Positions 18,266 to 26,425 of a DNA stretch of 64,000 bases are shown here, one piece after another. Both the position numbers and the translations under genes were made by a program. Source of the DNA: Tolypothrix sp. NIES-4075 (lineage in GTDB: Bacteria > Cyanobacteriota > Cyanobacteriia > Cyanobacteriales > Nostocaceae). Under the pieces are notes generated by a model. It saw only the letters and a list, made by a program, of their open reading frames with translations, did not search any database and was not told the DNA's origin. The DNA lies in contig NZ_BDUC01000002.1 in the NCBI RefSeq assembly GCF_002218085.1, positions 186,001 through 250,000 of the forward strand, read 5' to 3'. Every line of letters begins with the position of its first letter. Positions within the stretch are counted from its first letter, which is position 1.

Positions 18266-18367
18266 ATGCATAAAATTTCACAACAGACTGCACAAGCCGC
18301 AGAGAAACACGCTCTTGCTTCACAAAAGCATGGAAAATTGGTTGAAGAAGTGGGTAAGACTTTTTAG
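18266..18367 (+). CDS. Possible 33-residue small protein
   Basis: An ATG at 18266 opens a 33-codon frame (MHKISQQTAQAAEKHALASQ, then KHGKLVEEVGKTF). It is polar and helical, with heptad-like spacing, and has no known motif. No strong ribosome-binding site is visible. It may be a genuine small gene or chance, and is listed because the composition looks protein-like. Confidence 0.2.
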   Translation: MHKISQQTAQAAEKHALASQKHGKLVEEVGKTF

Positions 18368-18468
18368 CGAATAAAAGTGCTGTTGTGTTATTAAATTCTG
18401 ACATAGATGTAGAATTGCTGCTGAAATACGCTGTATTATTCTTAAATATTTTCTAAAAGACGGCTGCA

Positions 18469-18960
18469 ATGACTATTCGCCATGCTATTGAAACTGACTT
18501 GCCTGCAATTGTAGCGATTTACAATGCGGCAATTCCTAGCCGCATGGCAACTGCTGATTTAGAGCCGGTGTCTGTAGCGAGTCGGTTGGCTTGGTTTAGT
18601 GGGCGATCGCATAACATCCGCCCAATTTGGGTAATAGAAGTAGAAGGTGTAATTGCCGGCTGGCTCAGTTTCCAATCGTTTTATGGGCGACCTGCTTACC
18701 ATACCACTGCGGAAATTAGTATTTATATTGCCCCTGCATATCATCAGCGTGGCTTAGGGCAGCAACTTCTTTCCCTAGCAATTCATCAAAGTCCTAGTTT
18801 GGGTTTAAACACTTTATTAGGTTTAATTTTTGCCCACAATCAACCTAGTTTAAAACTGTTTGAAAAATTCAACTTTCAACGTTGGGGTTACTTACCTCAA
18901 GTCGCACAACTTGACGGTATTGAACGCGATTTAGTAATTATGGGACTGCGAATTAAATAG
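18469..18960 (+). CDS. GNAT acetyltransferase (phosphinothricin acetyltransferase-like)
   Basis: 163 residues of the PAT/Bar-like GNAT group. MTIRHAIETDLPAIVAIYNAAI at the start and SRLAWFSGRSH are typical. EISIYIAPAYHQRGLGQQLLSLAI contains the acetyl-CoA-binding Q-R-G-L-G-Q motif. LLGLIFAHNQPSLKLFEKFNFQRWGYLPQVAQLDGIERDLVIMG completes the fold. Such enzymes acetylate small amines, including phosphinothricin or methionine sulfoximine in some species. The true substrate here is unknown. Single gene with no operon context. Confidence 0.8.
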   Translation: MTIRHAIETDLPAIVAIYNAAIPSRMATADLEPVSVASRLAWFSGRSHNIRPIWVIEVEGVIAGWLSFQSFYGRPAYHTTAEISIYIAPAYHQRGLGQQLLSLAIHQSPSLGLNTLLGLIFAHNQPSLKLFEKFNFQRWGYLPQVAQLDGIERDLVIMGLRIK

Positions 18961-19050
18961 ATATTGTTTAATAAAAATTATCTTTACCAAACAATGTGAC
19001 ACGCTTTGTGTATATTGAATTTAGAACAAGACAATTAAACGATAAATTCT

Positions 19051-19272
19051 ATGTCTACATATAACGAAGTACGCCGTCTAGCCCAAAGCCTCACCCCTGA
19101 TGAAGAAATGCGGCTAATTGAGGATTTATCAAAGTCAATTCGGCAAAGAGTTACACTGACACCTAAGCCAAAGTGTAGCATTCTTGAATTGCGCGGGTTG
19201 GGTAAAGAAATCTGGAATGGCGTTGATGCTCAAGAATATGTCAATCAGGAACGCGACTCATGGAATGGATAG
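19051..19272 (+). CDS. VapB-type antitoxin (conserved cyanobacterial antitoxin-like protein)
   Basis: 73 residues. The N-terminal half (TYNEVRRLAQSLTPDEEMRLIEDLSKSIRQRV) is a helical module seen in many cyanobacterial antitoxins. The C-terminal half (CSILELRGLGKEIWNGVDAQEYVNQERDSWNG) is the toxin-binding tail typical of partners of PIN-domain toxins. The stop overlaps the start of a PIN-toxin remnant (ATG at 19260), the usual translational coupling of such operons. Because the toxin is truncated, this antitoxin is probably an orphan. Confidence 0.7.
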   Translation: MSTYNEVRRLAQSLTPDEEMRLIEDLSKSIRQRVTLTPKPKCSILELRGLGKEIWNGVDAQEYVNQERDSWNG

Positions 19273-19337
19273 TTCAGTTACAAGGGGCAATTGTAGGCTT
19301 GGATACCGCACCGTTGATTTACTTTAGTGTTGGATAA
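19260..19337 (+). pseudogene. Truncated VapC-like PIN-domain toxin
   Basis: The ATG at 19260 overlaps the antitoxin stop by 13 bases. The 25 residues MEWIVQLQGAIVGLDTAPLIYFSVG begin like a PIN domain: the D-T-x-P-L-I-Y-F motif holds the first catalytic Asp. The frame stops at 19335-19337 and no continuation is visible downstream in any frame that I can recognise. The toxin has therefore lost most of its length. Confidence 0.6.
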
Positions 19338-19534
19338 ACTGATAGTTTGAGTATTTTTTTGTCAGGCGATCGCCCAAATTTTTGAATCTACTAAGCAAAC
19401 ATAACACTATCATCTCTGAGTAAAGATATTATTACCAAATTGCTTCTAATGGCATTTACAGGTTGAAATAATTTAAATAATTCTAGTTGTTGACCATAAA
19501 CACCTGGTTTCATTTATCTTGCGATCGCTACAAT

Positions 19535-20110
19535 CTACCAAATTGCTTTCAAATTTAACACAAACCCAGGCAGCACATCTTCCCCAGACAAACTCACAGG
19601 AGATTCCAATACTTCAACTTGTTGTCCAATGCGAGAAATTTCTACTTGCCGAGATTTGCGATTTATTAACCAACCCAAACGCGCACCATTATCTTGATAT
19701 TCTCGCATATTTTCTTGAGTGTCTCTCAAACTATCAGTCGGTGAGAGTAACTCAACTACAAAATCAGGACAAAGTGGTAAAAATCTGGTTTGTTGTTTTT
19801 GAGTTAATGCATTCCATCTTTCTAATTTTATCCAAGAAGCGTCAGGGGAACGATCCGCACCGTTGGGAAGTTTAAAACCAGTAGAAGAGTCAAAAACTTT
19901 ACCTAATTTATTTTCCTCGTTCCAAATCCAAACTTGAGCAGTTAATCCAGCGTTGCGGTTTCCTGTCTCTCCCCCTGTGGGTGGCATAATTATTAATTCT
20001 CCGGTTGCTGTGCGTTCAAACCTCAAGTCGCGGTTTGCTTGACATAGCTGAAAAAATTGCTCATCTGTCAGTTCAATAACAGGGTTGAGGTTGACTGTTA
20101 AAGCGTTCAT
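19535..20110 (-). CDS. Uma2 family endonuclease (DUF820)
   Basis: 191 residues of the Uma2 restriction-endonuclease-like family, greatly expanded in cyanobacteria. The motifs fit: LTDEQFFQLCQANRDLRFERTATGELIIMPPTGGETGNRN, then GKVFDSSTGFKLPNGADRSPDASWI with the D-x-S/A-W active-site strand, and FVVELLSPTDSLRD with E-L-x-S. The C-terminal VSLSGEDVLPGFVLNL is also typical. The PD-(D/E)XK residues look present. The biological role of these proteins is not established and many are associated with mobile DNA. No partner gene is adjacent. Confidence 0.85.
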   Translation of the reverse strand: MNALTVNLNPVIELTDEQFFQLCQANRDLRFERTATGELIIMPPTGGETGNRNAGLTAQVWIWNEENKLGKVFDSSTGFKLPNGADRSPDASWIKLERWNALTQKQQTRFLPLCPDFVVELLSPTDSLRDTQENMREYQDNGARLGWLINRKSRQVEISRIGQQVEVLESPVSLSGEDVLPGFVLNLKAIW

Positions 20111-20358
20111 AGAAAGATTTTAGATGAGGATTAAGGCAAGCATATTGCGTGCCATACAATAACTATTGTATTCCTTTTAAGCAGACATTAACCGCTGTCT
20201 CGCTTGGTGGAATTGTACGCCCTAATATGTTCATAGCTTTGAAATTTTGCCTTAAAGAAAATAATAGTTAACAAAAGAGCGATCGCTTATTGTCAAAGAC
20301 TGAGTGCGATCGCTAATACTATGATGAATCGGCAAGTAAAAGGGTTTGTTATGCAGCG
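20111..20358. other. Intergenic with HIP1 sites
   Basis: AT-rich spacer with HIP1 octamers GCGATCGC at about 20279-20286 and a near-copy near 20306. No gene is recognised. Confidence 0.3.
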
Positions 20359-20619
20359 TTACAACTTATCGATCAACTTGTTATATTCTGCGTGTGTACC
20401 GATCCAAAACTAGGAAATTCCGCCTTCTACCTCGACACCTAAAGCTCGGTAATTTAACCCTGCTCGAACCGACCAATACTTGTTACCAATCTTTTTGAAG
20501 TGCAGCGATGGATGGGACGTATCTACTTTCAGTAACTCATAGCATTGATCGGCAGTTTGTTGGACATTTTCAGGCAGAGCGTTGTAGTATTGCCAGAAAC
20601 GTCGTGTCGTATAGTGCAT
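20359..20619 (-). pseudogene. RelE/ParE-type toxin with an internal amber stop
   Basis: The frame starts at 20619 and reads MHYTTRRFWQYYNALPENVQ, then KVDTSHPSLHFKKIGNKYWSVRAGLNYRALGVEVEGGIS. It meets TAG at 20410-20412. The next codons still read as the family C-terminus (FWIGTHAEYNKLIDKL, stop at 20359). In related toxins the region reads straight through as I-x-W-F-W-I-G-x-H-x-E-Y. A single base change has therefore removed the last 16 residues, including the catalytic-site His/Tyr region. It overlaps its antitoxin start-stop (TGATG). Confidence 0.65.
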
Positions 20620-20768
20620 CAGATTTCCTGACAGTGACCCGCTTTGAATTCAGCGATCGCCTCCTGTGCTAAAGCTTCCAATTTTCCATCAGCAGCGATC
20701 GCCTTACAGAAAATCTCAAAAACAAACCGGGGCGTCTCCGTGATTGAGAAGGGCTTGTCGTCAGACAT
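20619..20768 (-). CDS. Small antitoxin-like protein paired with the RelE/ParE-type toxin
   Basis: 49 residues from the ATG at 20768 (MSDDKPFSITETPRFVFEIF, then CKAIAADGKLEALAQEAIAEF). Its TGA overlaps the toxin ATG by one base (TGATG), the coupling expected of an antitoxin-toxin operon. The sequence is short, acidic and helical, without a clear DNA-binding motif. Its 5' end overlaps by eight bases the 3' end of the coiled-coil gene upstream, so the three could form one transcript. The function is inferred from context only. Confidence 0.5.
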   Translation of the reverse strand: MSDDKPFSITETPRFVFEIFCKAIAADGKLEALAQEAIAEFKAGHCQEI

Positions 20769-21180
20769 TGCTCAAGATGGCTTTGCCGTTAGTTGCAGTT
20801 TGGGTAGGTTGAGTGGCTGTAACTGTTACAACTGAAGGAACTTGTGAAGTAGATTTTTTACCTCGCTTTCGACTAGACCCGCCTGCTTTTGAATACTCCA
20901 TGCTGTTTCTGCCGTAGATAGTCGCGACTCCAGTAAGCATCCTCTCAGACAGTTGCGAGAGTGCTTTGTCCATCTGAGTTATAGTTTTACGAGATTCCTC
21001 AAGATTAGACAGAAGCGTATTATGGGCTTCTAGGGTGGCACGGGTGTTAGCGATGAGGCTGGTGTAAGCTTCAATGCTTAATCCGTGCCCTAAATCCAGA
21101 TTCTCATCAATGGATTTAAGCAGGGCGAGACGGCGTTGAGCTTTGTCTACAGCAGCAGAACCGCGAGTTTTTAGAGACAT
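20761..21180 (-). CDS. Small coiled-coil protein, copy A of a paralogous pair
   Basis: 139 residues, not assigned to any family I know. The body is predicted helical, with LEAHNTLLSNLEESRKTITQMDKALSQLSERM looking like a coiled coil. It then has ERMLTGVATIYGRNSMEYSK and a basic AGGSSRKRGKKS tail. The same order, with the core G-V-A-x-x-Y-G-R-N-S-x-E-Y-x-x-A-G-G and a basic tail, appears in the gene at 45045-45422. So the two are paralogues of about 125-139 residues. A phased array of 18 21-bp repeats starts 166 bp upstream. The basic tail suggests nucleic-acid binding, which is inference. Confidence 0.65.
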   Translation of the reverse strand: MSLKTRGSAAVDKAQRRLALLKSIDENLDLGHGLSIEAYTSLIANTRATLEAHNTLLSNLEESRKTITQMDKALSQLSERMLTGVATIYGRNSMEYSKAGGSSRKRGKKSTSQVPSVVTVTATQPTQTATNGKAILSNV

Positions 21181-21346
21181 AGAAGATATTTGTTGAATAG
21201 TTCTCTTTCAAGATAACGGGATGCCCTTCTACGTGATAAGAGTAATTTTGTGGATTTAATTAACAGCTAAACTTGAAAGTTTGCCTGTATTTTTACTCAA
21301 TTATTTATATCTGTCCGTTGTTTCGGGATAAATGCAATTAGTAACA

Positions 21347-21740
21347 GCGATCGCCGAAATAGCAAATGCGATCGCCGAAATAGCAAATGCGGTCGCCGAA
21401 ATAGCAAATGCGATCGCCAAAATAGCAAATGCGGTCGCCGAAATAGCAAATGCGAGCGCCAAAATAGCAAATGCGGTCGCCGAAATAGTAAATGCGGTCG
21501 CCGAAATAGCAAATGCAATCGCCGAAATAGCAAATGCGGTCGCCAAAATAGCAAATGCGATCGCCGAAATAGCAAATGCGGTCGCCAAAATAGCAAATGC
21601 GATCGCCGAAATAGCAAATGCGATCGCCAAAATAGCAAATGCGATCGCCGAAATAGTAAATGCGATCGCCGAAATAGTAAATGCGATCGCCGAAATAGTA
21701 AATGCAATCGCCGAAATAGCAAATGCGATCGCTTGTTGTG
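21347..21740. repeat. Array A: 18 perfect-length 21-bp tandem repeats
   Basis: Eighteen consecutive units of exactly 21 bp run from 21347 to 21724, with a partial unit after. Each starts GCGATCGCC (or GCGGTCGCC, GCAATCGCC) and ends with TAGCAAAT or TAGTAAAT. Variation is confined to a few positions (A/G at unit base 4, G/A at base 10, C/T at base 17). Many units contain most of the HIP1 octamer. Because 21 is divisible by 3, reading frames stay open on both strands; on the plus strand they read as an AIAEIAN heptad. I do not think they are translated. The array lies upstream of small gene copy A. Confidence 0.9.
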
Positions 21741-21806
21741 GAAGAGTGAGTGCGATCGCTTCGGAATTATTATGTAAGGTTGCAGACTAATGTCTTTCTA
21801 ATTACG

Positions 21807-22364
21807 TCACATCCACAAATTCGCTGGATTGTCGTTGTCATCTTCCCATTTGGCAGGGTTGTTGATAATGTATTCTCTAATTCGATCTACAGAACCATCA
21901 GCACGAATGATATGTTCGTAAAATCTTGATTGCCAAGCAAAATTATCTTCACCATTTTTTCTGCACCAACGGGTAACAGCAGATTTGTATGCATGAATAA
22001 TAGCTTGCAATGAACCAGGCTTTAAAGGTGCAAATTTATTAGATTCATCTGATTGTAGAGACGCGAAATTTCGCGTCTCTACATTGTATGGGCGATCAAT
22101 TACTATAATTCCATGCACATGATTGGGCATGATTATATAGGTATCAATATATGTATGTTCAAAATGACTAGGGATTTCTGCCCAATATTGTTGTGCTATT
22201 TGCCCAATATTTGATAAATGTATTTTCCCAGCAATTACATCACCAAAAAAACAAGTGCGATCGCGTGTACACATAGTTACAAAATACAATCCATTGGCAG
22301 CATAATCGCGATTGGGCAATCTCGCAGATTCAACCCGATATTTGTTTTTAAATTTCGGTTTCAT
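21807..22364 (-). CDS. RAYT: REP-associated Y1 transposase
   Basis: About 185 residues from the ATG at 22364 (MKPKFKNKYRVESARLPNRD), with an in-frame ATG at 22421 also possible. It has the single-strand transposase layout of RAYTs: YFVTMCTRDRTCFFG, the HUH metal motif MPNHVHGIIVI and the catalytic tyrosine in REYIINNPAKW. RAYTs are IS200-like enzymes thought to mobilise REP palindromes. A perfect 30-bp palindrome lies directly upstream of the start (22384-22413), and a second copy lies inside the gene (22054-22083), encoding NVETRNFASLQ in frame. The catalytic motifs lie outside that insert, so the enzyme may be active. Confidence 0.85.
   Translation of the reverse strand: MKPKFKNKYRVESARLPNRDYAANGLYFVTMCTRDRTCFFGDVIAGKIHLSNIGQIAQQYWAEIPSHFEHTYIDTYIIMPNHVHGIIVIDRPYNVETRNFASLQSDESNKFAPLKPGSLQAIIHAYKSAVTRWCRKNGEDNFAWQSRFYEHIIRADGSVDRIREYIINNPAKWEDDNDNPANLWM
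22054..22083. repeat. 30-bp perfect palindrome inside the RAYT gene
   Basis: Begins TGTAGAGACGCGAAATTT and closes with its exact complement. It is inserted in frame between the HUH motif and the tyrosine region of the RAYT, encoding a VETRNFASLQ peptide on the minus strand. Confidence 0.85.
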
Positions 22365-22383
22365 AGGTTTGTCCGGTAGATTT

Positions 22384-22413
22384 TGTAGAGACGCGAAATT
22401 TCGCGTCTCTACA
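22384..22413. repeat. 30-bp perfect palindrome in the RAYT leader
   Basis: Identical to the copy at 22054-22083. It ends 20 bp before the preferred RAYT start at 22364, the position expected for a REP recognised by its own transposase. Confidence 0.85.
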
Positions 22414-22438
22414 TTCGGCATATCTACACGGTTATAAC

Positions 22439-25400
22439 CTACTCAATCCCTTCAATCCGGTCTTCAACCTCTTGGTACAACTCGCGCAACTTGTTCAAAT
22501 TCTCTTCGCTAGTTTCCCAATAACCGCGTCCATTCACTTCCAATAAAGTTGATACAACCTTGCGGAAAGAATGTGGATTCAGATTCATCAAACGCTTCTG
22601 CATTTCTTCATCTTTGATGAAGGTTTCGTTAGTATCCTCATAAATCCAGTTATCAACGGCGCCGGCTGTGGCACTCCAACCCATCGTATTTACCAATCGC
22701 TTGGAAAGTTCGCGCACACCTTCGTAACCGTGCGATAACATCCCCTCATACCACTTCGGATTTAACAATTTGGTACGCGCATCAAGACGCACGGTTTCTG
22801 ATAATGTCCGCACTTGAGCGTTTGCGGTAGTCGTGTCAGCGATGTATGATGCTGGTGCCTTGCCATCATCGCGCAGACTTGCTACAAGCTTGGTGGGGTC
22901 GGAGTCGAAGTAGTGCGAAACATCGGTCAAGCTAATTTCGGAAGAATCGAGATTTTGAAATGTTGCTTCCGCAGTTTTCAAAGTGCTTTCAAAAATGTTC
23001 CGCGATTCGTCCATCATACCGGGGTTATCGGAATTGAAGGCGAAAGATTTCCGCTTCAAGTACATTTCCTGCAACTCGGCTTCGCTGTCCCAAGTGCTAT
23101 TTTCTACCGCCAAATTGATGTTTGACGAATAGGAACCGGAAGCATTGGAGAAGACGCGAGTAGCTGCTTGACGCAAGTTGATTCCCATATCCTCAGCTTG
23201 TTGCAAAGCATGTTTGCGAACAAAGTTCATCGATGGTGGTTCATCCGCTTCAGCCGCCATTTTTACACCCTGGTCTAACAAATTCATCTGGTTGATGAAC
23301 AAGTCGCGGAACACACCAGAACAGTTGATGACAACATCAATTCTCGGTCTTCCCAACTCTTGTAAAGGTATCAATTCCAGCTTGTTCACTCTTCCCAAAG
23401 CATCGGGAACCGGACGCACACCAATCATCCACATGATTTGCGCTAGGGATTCACCGTAAGTTTTGATGTTATCGGTTCCCCAAAGGACGCAGGCGATGGT
23501 TTCGGGATACTTTCCACCGTTTTCAGCCTTGTTCCGCGCCAGAAGCCTGTCTACAACGATTTTCGCTGATTGGACTGCCGCAGTTGTTGGGATGGATTGC
23601 GGATCAAGTGCGTGTATATTTTTACCAGTAGGTAATACATCCGGGTTGCGGATGGGGTCACCACCGGGACCGGGAAGAATGTATTCCCCTTCTAAACCTT
23701 TAAGTAAAGCACCTAATTCGTTATCTGCACAAACTTGCTGCAAACAGAATTCCAAATACTCAAACAACGGTTTAAGTGCTGTTGGATCAACTTTGGGATA
23801 TCCTGCTTGATGCAATGCTTCTACCCAAGGTTCCTTTTTGCCCATGTTGAAGAAATTCAACTTGGAAACGAGGGAAACTCGACCTTCTGCGTCGGTTTGC
23901 TCTTTCACAAGGGCGCTGACGGCTTCACGGGTGGCAAGGGTGATGTCTTGCAGCAGTTGGACATCTTCTAAAATACCCCGATCGCTATTTTGATAAATTT
24001 CGTCCAAATCCCGTCCGATGCTATTAGCGATTATTCGCGGCAAACCGACGATTTCTTCTTCTTGACGATCTAAACTAGCGATGTTGACTAAAGTAGCGAT
24101 CGCTTCTTCGGCAGTTGGTGGTTTTCCAATTACGTGCAATCCACAAGGCAACAACCTCGATTCAATTTCCATCAACTTGCGATACACGCTGCCAACTATA
24201 TTATCCCGCTCCTCGGCGGTCATATCTTTGGCGTCGGTTTCGGCAAAAATGATGTCTTTATCCAGGTTCACCAATCGACACTTATCAATAATGCTGTTGA
24301 CAATCGGAACACCGCGTCCGGTATCTTTCAAGGTTTGGTAAGAAGCAATTAACTCGCTTAATTCTTTCAAACCTTTGTATAAACCAGCATTTTCCGCAGG
24401 AGGTGTCAGGTAGGAAATTGTCTCTGCATAACTGCGACGTTTGGCAATTGTCGCTTCGCTGGGATTATTGGCTGCGTAATAATACAGATTGGGAATCATG
24501 CCAATCAGGTTATCTGGATAACATTCTCCAGACATCCCCATCTGTTTGCCGGGCATGAATTCCAAGGAACCATGAGTACCGAAGTGCAGTACAGCATCTG
24601 CGCCCCAAAGTTGTTCTAAGTATGTGTAGTATGCAGCGAAACCATGATGCGGACTTGCAGAACGTGAAAATAATAACCGCATTGGGTCGCCTTCGTAACC
24701 AAACGTTGGCTGCACACCGATAAAAACGTTACCAAATTGCTTTCCGTAAATCAGGAGATTTTGCCCATCGCTGTTGAGATGTCCGGGAGGTGGTCCCCAA
24801 TTTTCTTCTAAGCGGTGGGAATAAGGTGTCAGCGCTTCGTATTCTTGCACCGACATTTTGTAGGCGATGTTTAATTCCGGGCTGCTATACTGCGCTTGGG
24901 CATCGTGGATGACTTCTTGCATCAACGCTTCGGCTGATTCTGGCAATTCTGGCAAATCATAGCCGTTATTTTTCAGCGCTTTCATCACTTCAAAGATGGA
25001 ACCGAATACATCTAGGTAAGCTGCGGTTCCCACATTTCCTTTATCTGGGGGAAAGCTGAAAACGGTGATGGCGACTTTTTTGTGTAGCTTTGGTTTGCGG
25101 CGGAGATTTGCCCATCTTAAAGCACGTTGGGCGATCGCTTCAATGCGATCTTGAAGTGCGATCGCTTTACCTGTGGTTCCATCTCTGCCTGATAAAATTA
25201 TCGGCTCAATTGCCCCATCCAACTCCGGAATCGCAATTTGCAACGCTACTTGAATCGGATGTAAACCCAAATCGCTATCTTGCCATTCTTCAGTAGTTTG
25301 AAACACCAAAGGCAGCGCTACCATGTAAGGACGATTCAAACGCTTCAACGTCTCAATCGCTTTCGGATGGTCTTGTCTTGCTGGTCCACCTACCAAAGCA

Positions 25401-26425
25401 AAACCAGTCAGCGATACTACAGCATCCACCAATGATGTTTTGGAAGTCGATTCCAAAAAGTAGGCTTCCACAGGTTTAGAAAAGTCCAAACCACCCGCAA
25501 ATACCGGAACTACTTTTGCGCCGAGTGATTCCAATTCCTGCACCATTGCTACATAATGGGCATCATCACCGGTTACTAGGTGCGTGCGTTGCAGTACCAG
25601 TCCCACACAAGGTGCCAACGGATCTTTCAAATCTGGGGAAATATCCTTGCGAGCCGTATACCAATTGAGGTATTCTTTTACATCCTCAAACATCGTCGGT
25701 GCTAAAGGATGCCAAATCCCCATATCCGGATAAACCACCGGCGCTTGATATTGTAGAGACGCGATTAATCGCGTCTCTACATCTTTTAATACATATTTGT
25801 CAGCTAGCATTAGCAAGAAGTTTTCCAGGTTTTCTGCGCTACCACCTAGCCAATACTGAAAACTGAGCATGAAATTTCGCGCATCTTGTGCTTTTTCCAT
25901 TGGCAGGAACTTTAGCACTTGTGGCAGCGTTCGCAACAGCTTCAGCATTCCATCTTGGAATCCTGCGCCGGATTTTTCCTTGCGTTTTCGCATAAATTGT
26001 GCAATAACGCTTTTCGACTGTCCCAATTGTGCCAGGGAGAAACTGCCCATTTTACTTAGGCGCATTACTTCCGGCATAGATGGGAAAACCACTGAAACGT
26101 CGAGCTTTGACCGATGTGGTTCTACAGCTGCTACTACTTTCTGCGCTAAGTCTTCTATAAAAATTAGTGAGGCGATAAAAATATTCGCAGTCTCGATTTC
26201 CCGCTTGAACTCTTCGTAGTTCTCTGGATCTCGAAGTTCTTCAATTAAGTACCCGCTGATTTCAATCGCCACGTTGGGATGTTGCGCGTTAATCGTGCGA
26301 ACGGCTTGTGACAATGCGCTTTGGTACTGGGACTCAAGCACGACATAGACCACCTTGATTAAATTACGTCCGCGTAAATTATCTGGCGCAATATGTCGAA
26401 TGGTGGACTTGACGTGGGTGAACAT
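22439..26425 (-). CDS. chlH: Magnesium chelatase subunit H
   Basis: About 1328 residues from the ATG at 26425 (MFTHVKSTIRHIAPDNLRGR), the family's usual start. A frame from 26473 would add 16 atypical residues. ChlH is the large porphyrin-binding subunit that, with ChlI and ChlD, inserts magnesium into protoporphyrin IX, the first committed step of chlorophyll synthesis. Conserved stretches include YPDMGIWHPLAPTMF, HFGTHGSLEFMPGKQMGMSG with the metal/substrate-site His and Glu, and GEYILPGPGGDPIRNPDVLPTGKNIHALDP. No frameshift is seen. A RAYT-type palindrome is inserted in frame at residues 215-225, just before YPDMGIWHPL. Confidence 0.95.
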   Translation of the reverse strand: MFTHVKSTIRHIAPDNLRGRNLIKVVYVVLESQYQSALSQAVRTINAQHPNVAIEISGYLIEELRDPENYEEFKREIETANIFIASLIFIEDLAQKVVAAVEPHRSKLDVSVVFPSMPEVMRLSKMGSFSLAQLGQSKSVIAQFMRKRKEKSGAGFQDGMLKLLRTLPQVLKFLPMEKAQDARNFMLSFQYWLGGSAENLENFLLMLADKYVLKDVETRLIASLQYQAPVVYPDMGIWHPLAPTMFEDVKEYLNWYTARKDISPDLKDPLAPCVGLVLQRTHLVTGDDAHYVAMVQELESLGAKVVPVFAGGLDFSKPVEAYFLESTSKTSLVDAVVSLTGFALVGGPARQDHPKAIETLKRLNRPYMVALPLVFQTTEEWQDSDLGLHPIQVALQIAIPELDGAIEPIILSGRDGTTGKAIALQDRIEAIAQRALRWANLRRKPKLHKKVAITVFSFPPDKGNVGTAAYLDVFGSIFEVMKALKNNGYDLPELPESAEALMQEVIHDAQAQYSSPELNIAYKMSVQEYEALTPYSHRLEENWGPPPGHLNSDGQNLLIYGKQFGNVFIGVQPTFGYEGDPMRLLFSRSASPHHGFAAYYTYLEQLWGADAVLHFGTHGSLEFMPGKQMGMSGECYPDNLIGMIPNLYYYAANNPSEATIAKRRSYAETISYLTPPAENAGLYKGLKELSELIASYQTLKDTGRGVPIVNSIIDKCRLVNLDKDIIFAETDAKDMTAEERDNIVGSVYRKLMEIESRLLPCGLHVIGKPPTAEEAIATLVNIASLDRQEEEIVGLPRIIANSIGRDLDEIYQNSDRGILEDVQLLQDITLATREAVSALVKEQTDAEGRVSLVSKLNFFNMGKKEPWVEALHQAGYPKVDPTALKPLFEYLEFCLQQVCADNELGALLKGLEGEYILPGPGGDPIRNPDVLPTGKNIHALDPQSIPTTAAVQSAKIVVDRLLARNKAENGGKYPETIACVLWGTDNIKTYGESLAQIMWMIGVRPVPDALGRVNKLELIPLQELGRPRIDVVINCSGVFRDLFINQMNLLDQGVKMAAEADEPPSMNFVRKHALQQAEDMGINLRQAATRVFSNASGSYSSNINLAVENSTWDSEAELQEMYLKRKSFAFNSDNPGMMDESRNIFESTLKTAEATFQNLDSSEISLTDVSHYFDSDPTKLVASLRDDGKAPASYIADTTTANAQVRTLSETVRLDARTKLLNPKWYEGMLSHGYEGVRELSKRLVNTMGWSATAGAVDNWIYEDTNETFIKDEEMQKRLMNLNPHSFRKVVSTLLEVNGRGYWETSEENLNKLRELYQEVEDRIEGIE
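25752..25781. repeat. 30-bp RAYT-type palindrome inside chlH
   Basis: A palindrome beginning TGTAGAGACGCGATTAAT with its complement following. It differs from the RAYT copies only at the centre (ATTAAT instead of AAATTT). It encodes DVETRLIASLQ in frame within a variable loop of ChlH. Confidence 0.85.

Noticed and set aside
21332..21790. Open frame on the array A plus strand encoding an AIAEIAN heptad protein
   Set aside because: The frame is open only because the 21-bp unit is divisible by three; frames on the other strand are open too. It has no ribosome-binding site and no non-repeat domain, so I treat it as a DNA array.
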